Translations under genes and position numbers: made by a program
Assembly (NCBI GenBank): GCA_964445985.1
Contig: CAYUMU010000020.1
Span: 13,756-77,755 of the forward strand
Origin: CAYUMU01 sp964445985
GTDB taxonomy: Bacteria > Planctomycetota > Planctomycetia > Pirellulales > S012-138
Length of the DNA stretch: 64,000 nt
Reading direction: 5' to 3'
Shown here: positions 1 to 6,968 of the stretch, piece by piece
Position numbering within the stretch: position 1 is the stretch's first letter
Layout of the letters: every line of letters begins with the position of its first letter
The notes under the pieces: generated by a model
Databases searched by the model: none
What the model saw: the letters and a program-made list of their open reading frames with translations, nothing else
Told to the model about the DNA's origin: nothing

Positions 1-239
1 TCGATGACCCGATCCGCGGCCAGGGTGTTGTCGAGGTATTCGGCCACGGTGTTGGGATCGACCGCGCGACCACCCAGTTTGGGCGCGGGAAGTTCGGGTT
101 GACGAACGGCGGCGCGCACCCGATGCACCAGGCTGGCGGCGTTTTCCGATTCTTCAATTTTCTTGCCGATCTGCTGCGCCTCGTTGGGGTCGAGCACATC
201 GTCAAGATAAGCCAGCATGGTTCGAAGGGTGAGCCGCAT
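1..239 (-). CDS. Conserved planctomycete protein, N-terminal part only
   Basis: The reading frame opens with ATG at 239 on the minus strand and runs off the left edge, so about 79 residues are visible. They begin MRLTLRTMLAYLDDVLDP and later read VDPNTVAEYLDNTL. The double 'AYLDD/EYLDN' pattern is, from memory, typical of a planctomycete family of unknown role with an N-terminal alpha-helical segment of this kind and a long variable C-terminal part. No catalytic motif is visible in this part. The rest of the gene lies outside the window, so domain content and function cannot be judged. It is divergent from the response regulator gene that follows. Confidence 0.7.
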   Translation of the reverse strand, partial: MRLTLRTMLAYLDDVLDPNEAQQIGKKIEESENAASLVHRVRAAVRQPELPAPKLGGRAVDPNTVAEYLDNTLAADRVI

Positions 240-634
240 GGGATGACCGTGGCAAGGGAATATCGAAATCGGAATGGCCATGCCCCCAGCAGAGCCAGGC
301 CGCGCCGGGTGGTTAGCCAACAGGAGCAAAACCCGGCGGAGGGGGCTAGACGCGGCGATACGGGGGGCCGATACCTAAATAGTGGCGAGCGGCGCAGGGT
401 TTCGTGCAAGAAGCGAGGGAACTTTTGGGGAAATCACTGCACCCCCCCATTGGATGTGCCTTGCCAGAGGGATTTCCCGCTTAACCCTCAACTTGAAAAA
501 GCGGGTGAATTAAAACAGGCCCCTAGTACGATAAAGGTCGCCGTGGTAATGATTTGACAGCTAGACTGGGCGACCGAGCTTATCGGGTGTTTTAAGCCGC
601 GCGCCGGATAAAACCCAGGCGTCTCACTGTCCGA

Positions 635-652
635 TACCCCTAGATAGGGGTA
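635..652. promoter_or_regulatory. Perfect palindrome, candidate NarL-family operator
   Basis: The sequence TACCCCTAGATAGGGGTA is an 8-bp perfect inverted repeat around a central GA. Each half contains TACCCCT, which fits the NarL-type heptamer consensus TACYYMT, although the half-sites are 4 bases apart rather than the 2 of the classical 7-2-7 NarL site. It lies 94 bases before the start codon of a NarL/FixJ-family regulator. Autoregulation is an inference from position and motif. Confidence 0.5.
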
Positions 653-659
653 ATAATTT

Positions 660-691
660 AGTGAAGAGGAGGGCATAGTGGGCTCTTCACT
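660..691. promoter_or_regulatory. Inverted repeat in the leader of the response regulator gene
   Basis: AGTGAAGAG at 660-668 pairs perfectly with CTCTTCACT at 683-691, leaving a 14-base loop. There is no U-tract, so it is unlikely to be a terminator. It lies between the TACCCCTA palindrome and the regulator start and could be a second operator or an RNA hairpin. Confidence 0.4.
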
Positions 692-746
692 AATACCGGT
701 TCGTTGTCGGACATAATCCTTCAGCCCTCGAAAGGGACGTTAACTA

Positions 747-1379
747 ATGCCGATTCGCGTGTTAATTGCCGATGACCATGAGGTCGTGCGTTTTGGTTTG
801 GCCAATCTGTTTGGCAACACCGATGTGGAAGTGATTGCCCAGGCAAAATCGGGCAAAGAGGCGGTGGAATTAACGCGGGAACATCGCCCTCAAGTGGTAC
901 TGCTCGACATCCGCATGCCCAACGGCGACGGTTTGGAAACATTGGAAGCCATTCGGGCTGAATTTCCCGATATCGCCGTGCTGATCCTATCTACGTTTGA
1001 CAACTCCACCTACGTGGCTCGGGCCGTGGCCCTGGGCGCCAAGGGGTATTTGCTCAAGGGGGCCACGCAGACGGAATTGCTCGACAGCATCCGCGCGGCC
1101 GCGGAAGGAAGATCGTTGCCCCACATCGATCAATCCCGCCGCATTGCCGGCACGATGAGCCGCTCGCAAGACATCGTGGATGACGAGGTGACGCTGACCC
1201 AGCGCGAGTCGCAGGTGTTGCGGCACCTGGCTTTGGGTTTGAGCAACAAAGATATCGGGCGTTCGCTCGAAATTAGCGTGGAAACGGTCAAGGAACACGT
1301 GCAGAATGTGTTGCGGAAAATACAGGTTTCTGACCGCACGCAAGCGGCCGTGTGGGCCGTTCGCAAAGGCCTGGTCTAA
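747..1379 (+). CDS. NarL/FixJ-family response regulator (REC + LuxR HTH)
   Basis: A 210-residue DNA-binding response regulator. The REC domain (residues 1-120) has the acidic pair D9/D10, phospho-acceptor D54 in LLDIRMP, the switch residues S82/T83 and the conserved K104 in GYLLK. The C-terminal LuxR/GerE helix-turn-helix (about 148-210) contains LTQRESQVLRHLALGLSNKDI and VETVKEHVQNVLRKI, typical of the NarL/FixJ class. Length is normal for the class. No histidine kinase lies next to it in this window, so it is an orphan here. The start at ATG 747 has a weak AAGGGA about 11 bases upstream. A palindrome of NarL heptamer type lies just upstream, which suggests autoregulation. The regulated process is unknown. 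Confidence 0.93.
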   Translation: MPIRVLIADDHEVVRFGLANLFGNTDVEVIAQAKSGKEAVELTREHRPQVVLLDIRMPNGDGLETLEAIRAEFPDIAVLILSTFDNSTYVARAVALGAKGYLLKGATQTELLDSIRAAAEGRSLPHIDQSRRIAGTMSRSQDIVDDEVTLTQRESQVLRHLALGLSNKDIGRSLEISVETVKEHVQNVLRKIQVSDRTQAAVWAVRKGLV

Positions 1380-1411
1380 ACTCTGAGATTCCACACGACC
1401 CCGGTTTGCCG

Positions 1412-1442
1412 GAGAGCCGCCCCGAAGTATCGGAAGGCTCTC
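1412..1442. other. Hairpin between regulator and dehydratase genes
   Basis: GAGAGCC (1412-1418) pairs with GGCTCTC (1436-1442), with an inner CCG/CGG pairing. There is no U-tract, so it is at best a weak terminator or a leader structure for the downstream gene. Confidence 0.3.
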
Positions 1443-1533
1443 GGATCGTGCGGCATTCGACGGTCGAGTTCCGGCTAGTGCACGTTTCCACTCGACCCCC
1501 AACGGGGCTGTCCGCGCTGAGAGTCCCCACATC

Positions 1534-2655
1534 ATGAAGATTGCCGAAATCCACCTCCATCGGCTCGTGGGCGGTACGGTCGATGGTGGTTGGCCGCAAG
1601 GGCACGAGCCGGAAGATGACCTGCACACGTTGGTGGAGGTTGTTTCCGATGATGGGCTGACGGGGGTTGGCAGCATTTTTACCGGGCATGCGCTGGCCGC
1701 GGCCGGCCTGGAGTTCCTTCGCCCGCTGTGGCGAGGGGAGTCGGCCGTGGAGCCTGAGCGCGTGAGCGAAAAGCTGCGGCAGGGGAGTTTTTGGCAGGGG
1801 CGCGGCGGAACCGTGGAACACGTGATCTCGGGCATCGATATCGCCCTGTGGGATCTGTTTGGCAAAGCGTGCGGGCAGCCGGTGTCGCGGTTGCTCGGCG
1901 GCTGTTATCGCGAGCGAATCAAGCCGTACGGTTCCATGTTGTTCGACGAGCCAGGGCTGCTGCGCGAGAACTTGCAGGCGACGGTGGCCCGAGGTTTTCG
2001 AGCGATCAAGCTGGGTTGGCGACCTTTCGGCCGCACGGGTGATTCGCGTTACGATGAGTTGCTGGTGCGAACGGCTCGAGAAACGGTGGGCGACGATGTG
2101 GAACTGCTGGTCGATGCCGGCGGCAGCGAGCAGTTTTGGCCGCACGGCTACAAGTGGGCGTTGAATACCGCCAGGATGTTGCACGAGTACGGCATCGGCT
2201 GGTTCGAAGAGCCGCTGCCGCCCGACGATATTGAAGGGTTTATCCAGCTGCGCCGCGAAAGCCCCGTGCCAATTGCCGGTTGCGAGGTGCTAACGCGACG
2301 GCAGTCGTTCACGCCTTGGATCGAGCGGCAGGCCGTCGACGTGATTCAGCCCGACTCGACCAAGTGCGGCGGATTGAGCGAAGCCCGGCGGATTGCCTGG
2401 ATGGCTTACGATCACAACGTGCAGTTCGTGAGTCACGGCTGGAACACGGCGGTGGGGGTGGCGGCCGATCTGCATTTGGCGGCCGCGTTACCCGTGGCGC
2501 GGTTCGTGGAATACCTGACGCCTGCCCCGTATATCGAGCAGATCATTACCGAGCCGTTCCGGATGGATGATGAGGGGTATTTGATCATTCCCACGACGCC
2601 GGGGCTGGGGATTGAATTGAACCGCGACGCGCTGGCGCGGTTTAGCAAGAAGTAG
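1534..2655 (+). CDS. Mandelate racemase/muconate lactonizing enzyme family (enolase superfamily)
   Basis: A 373-residue enolase-superfamily protein with an N-terminal capping domain and a (beta/alpha)7-beta barrel. Enzymes of this superfamily abstract a proton alpha to a carboxylate, with Mg2+ stabilising the enediolate. Metal ligands are visible: D194 (LLVDAGG), an acid in WFEEP (E225/E226) and E251 (AGCE). The acid/base parts are K159 (AIKLGW) on one face and the D274/H301 pair (QPDST, SHGWN) on the other, the mandelate racemase subgroup pattern. The usual KxK has G at the second lysine position (K159-L-G). I infer a sugar-acid dehydratase or racemase; the substrate cannot be read from sequence. 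It stands alone, 154 bases after the regulator gene. Confidence 0.9.
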   Translation: MKIAEIHLHRLVGGTVDGGWPQGHEPEDDLHTLVEVVSDDGLTGVGSIFTGHALAAAGLEFLRPLWRGESAVEPERVSEKLRQGSFWQGRGGTVEHVISGIDIALWDLFGKACGQPVSRLLGGCYRERIKPYGSMLFDEPGLLRENLQATVARGFRAIKLGWRPFGRTGDSRYDELLVRTARETVGDDVELLVDAGGSEQFWPHGYKWALNTARMLHEYGIGWFEEPLPPDDIEGFIQLRRESPVPIAGCEVLTRRQSFTPWIERQAVDVIQPDSTKCGGLSEARRIAWMAYDHNVQFVSHGWNTAVGVAADLHLAAALPVARFVEYLTPAPYIEQIITEPFRMDDEGYLIIPTTPGLGIELNRDALARFSKK

Positions 2656-2680
2656 GTCGTAGGCCGGCGGTTGCTCGTGG

Positions 2681-2797
2681 CATGGGCGTCCCGTCCATGA
2701 ATGCGTTAGGCAGCGGTAAAAGGGCATGCGATTTGGCACTTGGGCCGTTCCACAGCGAGGCCACGCTCACTCTTGGCCGAGACGGCCAAAGCCACGG
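2681..2797. repeat. Dispersed intergenic repeat, copy A
   Basis: About 117 bases sharing long stretches with 6844-6960, including GTCCATGAATGCG, TAGGCAGCGGTAAAA, GCGATT, CGTTCCAC, and ACTCTTGGCCGAGACGGCCAA. It lies between the ends of the dehydratase gene and the convergent DUF2293 gene. A further degenerate piece (GGCATGGACGGCCAAGAGCCACGG) follows directly. No coding potential. Confidence 0.8.
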
Positions 2798-2832
2798 CTC
2801 GTGGCATGGACGGCCAAGAGCCACGGCTGGCC

Positions 2833-3504
2833 CTACAGGGCTCGTTCCAGGGGGCACTTGCTGGGGTCTATTTCTTTGCCCTGGCGGTAGTCTTCCAACA
2901 GGGTTCGCGAGCGGGCGGCCAGTTGACGGCGAACTTCGCGCCGCTGGCCTTGGACGCGGGCAATTCGCATGTGGTCATACGACGTGGTTTGATGGCGGAG
3001 CCAGGCAATGACGGCGGCTTCGGCCCTGGCTTCGATGGGGATGCGCTGGGTGCGGGCCACGGTGCCGCTGCCCACTGGCGTGGCATGGGCAGAAACGGCC
3101 GCGGCCAAACGGGCGGCCAGGAGTGCGTAACGCGGATGAAACGCCAGGAAATCGACCACTGCCTGGCAGAAGTCTTCGGTATAAGCGGCTTGCACCCGCT
3201 CGCGGCGATTGGCGGCCGACTGTTGGCGGCGAGCGTAAGCGGGCGTGGCCCGCTCGGCTTCCAACTCGGCGCGAAGCTGTTCCACGCGCTCGGCCGGAGC
3301 CCAAACGCCCAACGAAAAGGTCTTGCGGCCCTGCTTCTGCCGCATGGTCCAGGTGGGGCCGGCGGCTTTCACGCGGCGGGTTAAGCCAGCATCGCCAGGG
3401 GCCAGCAGCATCCAATCGGCGGGAGGCGTGAGAACTTCGCCTTGCGGTGTTTGCACCGTGCCTAGCCGAGGACCCGGCGCGACAATGCGGTTCAGGGTGG
3501 GCAT
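2833..3504 (-). CDS. DUF2293 domain-containing protein
   Basis: A 223-residue cytoplasmic protein of unknown function. The C-terminal part contains EAAVIAWLRHQTTSYDHMRI followed by GQRREVRRQL, the DUF2293 signature as I remember it; this family occurs in bacteria and fungi without an assigned role. The centre is Arg/Ala-rich and helical (residues about 80-150). I chose the ATG at 3504 rather than the upstream GTG near 3582 because GGAGGAGG sits a few bases before it, a strong ribosome binding site. Its 3' end faces the dehydratase gene across the copy A repeat. The gene is separated by about 310 bases from the divergent feo operon. Confidence 0.75.
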   Translation of the reverse strand: MPTLNRIVAPGPRLGTVQTPQGEVLTPPADWMLLAPGDAGLTRRVKAAGPTWTMRQKQGRKTFSLGVWAPAERVEQLRAELEAERATPAYARRQQSAANRRERVQAAYTEDFCQAVVDFLAFHPRYALLAARLAAAVSAHATPVGSGTVARTQRIPIEARAEAAVIAWLRHQTTSYDHMRIARVQGQRREVRRQLAARSRTLLEDYRQGKEIDPSKCPLERAL

Positions 3505-3815
3505 CTGGTTTACCTCCTCCAACCACCTGGTGATCCCGCGCCGTGAAAGGCGCCATGCAAGCCCCTCCCGTGGAGCTACCAAAGAAGTTATCGGAATCGA
3601 GGCCGGTCAACCAAAACGAATTGCGCGGGTGTCCTGGCGGCGACGCGGCGAAATCGTGAACGGGAGCCGAAAACAGGAGCGGATAGCGCATTTGCGGGCT
3701 GAACGGTTGAATGTGAGCCAACGGTCGGTAGAATGAGGTCGAGTTATTGAGACGCTGTTGCAATAGCTGCATCCCTGTGGGATGTCGGGTGGCTATATTT
3801 TCCAGGAAATTTCGC

Positions 3816-4049
3816 GTGGAACCTCCTCCGATTCCGCTGCATTGCATGTTTGCCGGGCAGAAGGCGCTGGTCGACCAGGTGTTGGGCGCGCCGGCTCACG
3901 TGCAGCGTTTGCGTGAGTTGGGGCTGCGCGACGGCGCGCAGGTGGAAATGCTCCAACCGGGCACGCCGTGCATTGTGCGGCTCGGCGAGCAGAAGTTGTG
4001 CTTTCGAGCCGATGAAATTACCAGTGTTTTGGTGCGGGCGGGAGCGTAA
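3816..4049 (+). CDS. feoA: FeoA domain protein, first of two
   Basis: A small SH3-like FeoA protein (77 residues from the chosen start), which is thought to regulate or assist the FeoB ferrous iron transporter on its cytoplasmic side. Visible features are the start PLHCMFAGQKALV, the core RLRELGLRDGAQVEML, PGTPCIVRLG and the closing RADEITSVLV, all typical. I place the start at GTG 3816 because this gives the usual FeoA length and AGGA lies about 9 bases upstream; the frame is open back to ATG 3747, and ATG 3846 is another option. It is followed 6 bases later by a second feoA and then feoB. Confidence 0.85.
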   Translation: MEPPPIPLHCMFAGQKALVDQVLGAPAHVQRLRELGLRDGAQVEMLQPGTPCIVRLGEQKLCFRADEITSVLVRAGA

Positions 4050-4055
4050 CCCACG

Positions 4056-4286
4056 GTGGCCAACCTGTCAGAACTTTCGAAGCAGAAGACCCGGGCGCGG
4101 GTGCTTCAGGTCACCGGCGACGACGAAATCAGCCAGCGGTTGCTGGAGATGGGGATCACGCCTGGCGCCGAAGTGGCGTGGGTGGGCGCGGCCCTGATGG
4201 GCGACCCGGTGGAGTTCGAAGTCCGCGGGTATCGCCTGTCGCTGCGCAAACGCGAAGCCGCGCGTGTGGAGATTGAGCCGCTGTGA
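4056..4286 (+). CDS. feoA: FeoA domain protein, second of two
   Basis: A 76-residue FeoA protein starting at GTG 4056, six bases after the stop of the first. Core motifs are EISQRLLEMGITPGAEVAWVG, then DPVEFEVRGYRLSLRKREAARVEI, the pattern of the canonical FeoA that pairs with FeoB. It is clearly divergent from the preceding FeoA, so it is not a recent duplication. Tandem FeoA genes before FeoB are known in several phyla. Co-transcription with its neighbours is inferred from spacing. Confidence 0.88.
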   Translation: MANLSELSKQKTRARVLQVTGDDEISQRLLEMGITPGAEVAWVGAALMGDPVEFEVRGYRLSLRKREAARVEIEPL

Positions 4287-4334
4287 TTGGACGCTTAGGA
4301 GCCGGATTGTAAGACATTCGCCCCAGTTAATTGC

Positions 4335-4390
4335 AACCCGACGCGTTCGCGAGGGATATCCGCGAACTTCCCTCGCTAACGCGTCGGGTT
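4335..4390. repeat. Palindromic intergenic repeat between feoA and feoB
   Basis: Two 22-base arms (4335-4356 and 4369-4390) match in inverted orientation at 21 of 22 positions, around a 12-base loop. Each arm contains AACCCGACGCGTT and GCGAGGGA. The transcript would form a very stable hairpin between feoA and feoB. There is no U-tract. I recall similar AACCCGACGCGTTAGCGAGGGA repeats scattered in planctomycete intergenic DNA. Confidence 0.8.
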
Positions 4391-4497
4391 ACGAGAACCT
4401 ACCTGCCTTCACCCCGCACGGGCAGCCTGCCGCTGAGACGCACCCAGGCACGCTCCCTTCCTTCATCCGTTTCCTCTCGCCGCCCCCCGCCAATTTC

Positions 4498-6822
4498 ATG
4501 ACCACGGCCGCCATTCCCACCAAAACCAGCACCGTGGCCCTGATTGGGAATCCCAATACGGGCAAGAGCACGCTGTTCAACGCCTTGGCTGGCACTCGGC
4601 AGCGCACGGGCAATTATCCGGGCGTGACGGTTGAAAAAAAGGTTGCCAACATCACGGTGGAAGGGGCCAAGCTGCAACTGGTCGATCTGCCCGGCACCTA
4701 TAGCCTGGCGCCGCGGTCACTCGATGAAATGGTGGCGGTGGACGTGCTGTTGGGCCGCCGGAGCGACGTGCCCCCGCCCGACGCGGTGGTGTGCATTGTG
4801 GATGCCTCGAACCTGGAGCGAAACCTGTACCTGGTGAGCCAGGTGTTGGAGTTGGGCCGACCGGTGGTGTTGGCGCTCAACATGGTGGATGTGGCCCGCG
4901 AGCGGGGGATTGTGATCGACACGGCCACGTTGGCCTCGCGGCTGAATGTGAGCTTGGTTGAAGTGCAAGGCAATCGGCGGATTGGCTTGGAAGCGTTGAA
5001 GAAGGCGATCGTGATGGCCGTGGCGAGCGAGCCGCCGCCGCGATTGAGCCCCTTTTCGCAGCCGTTTCAAGACGAGGTGGCCAAGCTGGGCGAGGCATTC
5101 CGCAATGCCTCGCCGGGGAAAGTTCCGCCGCGATATTTGGTGGAGCGATTGTTGCTCGATACCAGCGGTTACCTGCAAGATGAATTGGTTCCGCACGGCA
5201 GCGCCGCGGCGCCCATTGCCGAGCAGTTGCAAGCAGCGCGCGGCCGGCTGGCAGAAATCGGACAGAATGTGCCGGCCGTGGAGGCGATTGCCCGCTATGG
5301 CTGGGTGGCTGAAACCCTCTCGGGCCTGGTGGAGCGGCCGAGCGAGCGGCGCGTGACCACATCGGATCGCATTGATGCCGTGCTCACCAACCGGCTTTCA
5401 GGAACGGTCATTTTTGCTTTATTGATGGTCGTGGTCTTTCAAGCCGTGTTCAGTTGGGCCGTGCCGCTGATGGACTTGATCGACGGCAGCTTGGGGGCAC
5501 TGGGCGAGTGGATCGGCGGGCAAATGACCGCAGGGCCGCTGCAAAGCCTGGTGGTCGATGGCGTCATTGCCGGCGTGGGGGGCGTGCTGGTTTTCTTGCC
5601 GCAGATATTCATCCTGTTCTTTTTTATTGCCCTGCTCGAGGACTGCGGTTACATGGCGCGGGCCGCGTTCTTGATGGACCGGTTGATGTCGTGGGTGGGG
5701 CTATCGGGGAAGTCGTTCATTCCGCTGCTGTCGTCGTTTGCCTGTGCCATTCCTGGCGTGATGGCGGCGAGGGTGATTGAGAATCGCCGGGACCGGTTGA
5801 CCACCATTCTGGTGGCGCCGCTGATGAGTTGCAGCGCGCGGCTGCCTGTCTACGCGCTGTTGATCGCGGCCTTTGTGCCCACGACTCGTTACCTGCAAGG
5901 CTTGATTGGCCTGCAAGGGCTGGTCATGTTTTCGATGTACATGATCGGCATTATCACGGCGGTGCTGGTGGCCTTGGTGCTGAAGAAAACCTTGCTCAAG
6001 GGGCAAACGCCGCCCTTCGTGATGGAGTTGCCTTCGTACAAGTTGCCGTCGCTGTCGCTGTGGCCGTTCAACTACCTGGTGTACTGGGCGCAAACATCGC
6101 GGGGCACGGCGGGGGCCAGTTTGGCTCCTTCGTTGGGGCTGGTATGGCACCGGATGTTCGATCGGGGCTGGGCCTTCATCTATCGGGCTGGCACGTTGAT
6201 CTTTGCCGTGTCGGTTGTGGTTTGGGCGGCCTTGTATTATCCGCGGAATGCCGATGTATCGCATTGGGAAGACCAGCAGGCCGCCCTGGCCGAGTTGGAA
6301 CCAAGCGAGGCCCTGCTCGGTTTGACCCTCATGACGGGGCAGCAAGCGGCGGTGGGCGATCTCGACAACCGGATCGCGGGCGAGTACCAGCGGCACAGTT
6401 ACCTGGGCACGGCCGGTCGGGCGATTGAACCGGTGGTTCGCCCCTTGGGGTGGGATTGGCGAATCGGCTCGGCGGCCGTGGCTTCGTTCCCGGCGCGCGA
6501 GGTGGTGGTGGCGACCCTCAGCGTGATTTTCAACGAGGGGAGCGATATCGACGTGGAAGATGATGAACAACGGGGCCGGCTCACCACGGCCATCGAGCAA
6601 GCCACCTGGGAAGGGACGGATCGGCCGCTGTTCACGCTGCCGGTGGCCCTATCGATCATGGTGTTCTTCGCGCTTTGTGCCCAGTGCGCGGCGACGCTGG
6701 CCGTGATCAAGCGTGAAACCAACAGTTGGCGCTGGCCGATCTTTACCTTCGCCTACATGACCGGCCTGGCCTACGTGGCCGCGTTTGCGACCTACCAGAT
6801 TGGCGCCTGGATGATGGCCTAG
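4498..6822 (+). CDS. feoB: Ferrous iron transport protein B (GTPase + permease)
   Basis: The inner-membrane Fe(II) transporter. From ATG 4498 it has 774 residues, within the usual range. The N-terminal G domain shows G1 GNPNTGKST (17-25), G3 DLPG (63-66) and G4 NMVD (128-131). A cytoplasmic helical spacer follows, then the membrane part with two gate-type segments, including PLLSSFACAIPGVMAARVI and APLMSCSARLPVYALLIAAF, and the C-terminal SFPAREVVVATL region. The frame is open upstream to 4264, but that part overlaps feoA and encodes the palindromic repeat, so I start at the ATG next to the G domain. It is downstream of two feoA genes and probably their partner. No Fur box could be assigned with confidence. 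Confidence 0.96.
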   Translation: MTTAAIPTKTSTVALIGNPNTGKSTLFNALAGTRQRTGNYPGVTVEKKVANITVEGAKLQLVDLPGTYSLAPRSLDEMVAVDVLLGRRSDVPPPDAVVCIVDASNLERNLYLVSQVLELGRPVVLALNMVDVARERGIVIDTATLASRLNVSLVEVQGNRRIGLEALKKAIVMAVASEPPPRLSPFSQPFQDEVAKLGEAFRNASPGKVPPRYLVERLLLDTSGYLQDELVPHGSAAAPIAEQLQAARGRLAEIGQNVPAVEAIARYGWVAETLSGLVERPSERRVTTSDRIDAVLTNRLSGTVIFALLMVVVFQAVFSWAVPLMDLIDGSLGALGEWIGGQMTAGPLQSLVVDGVIAGVGGVLVFLPQIFILFFFIALLEDCGYMARAAFLMDRLMSWVGLSGKSFIPLLSSFACAIPGVMAARVIENRRDRLTTILVAPLMSCSARLPVYALLIAAFVPTTRYLQGLIGLQGLVMFSMYMIGIITAVLVALVLKKTLLKGQTPPFVMELPSYKLPSLSLWPFNYLVYWAQTSRGTAGASLAPSLGLVWHRMFDRGWAFIYRAGTLIFAVSVVVWAALYYPRNADVSHWEDQQAALAELEPSEALLGLTLMTGQQAAVGDLDNRIAGEYQRHSYLGTAGRAIEPVVRPLGWDWRIGSAAVASFPAREVVVATLSVIFNEGSDIDVEDDEQRGRLTTAIEQATWEGTDRPLFTLPVALSIMVFFALCAQCAATLAVIKRETNSWRWPIFTFAYMTGLAYVAAFATYQIGAWMMA

Positions 6823-6843
6823 ACACGTAGCATGGATACGTGG

Positions 6844-6960
6844 CATGGACGTCCCCGTCCATGAATGCGCTAGGCAGCGGTAAAAAGCCCTGCGATTGGG
6901 TACATCGGTCGTTCCACGGCAAGGCTACGCCCACTCTTGGCCGAGACGGCCAAGCTACGG
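6844..6960. repeat. Dispersed intergenic repeat, copy B
   Basis: Second copy of the element at 2681-2797, in the same orientation, between the end of feoB and the end of the convergent secreted-protein gene. The end ACTCTTGGCCGAGACGGCCAAG is nearly identical in both copies, and the middle is more diverged. Both copies sit between convergent genes. Confidence 0.8.
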
Positions 6961-6968
6961 GAAGCAAG

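Larger units (their letters stand above)
240..746. other. Divergent intergenic region with two dyads
   Basis: About 500 bases between the left-edge gene (minus) and the response regulator gene (plus). Open frames here (for example 99-557 plus) show no family resemblance and overlap the conserved left-edge gene, so I do not call them. The part nearest the regulator gene is less GC-rich and holds a perfect palindrome (635-652) and a hairpin (660-691), listed separately. Confidence 0.6.

Noticed and set aside
99..557. 152-codon plus-strand frame at the left edge
   Set aside because: Overlaps the conserved minus-strand gene and has no family resemblance.
3769..3785. GCATCCC-TGT-GGGATGT upstream of feoA as an iron-regulator box
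   Set aside because: The dyad is too short and lacks the Fur or DtxR consensus.
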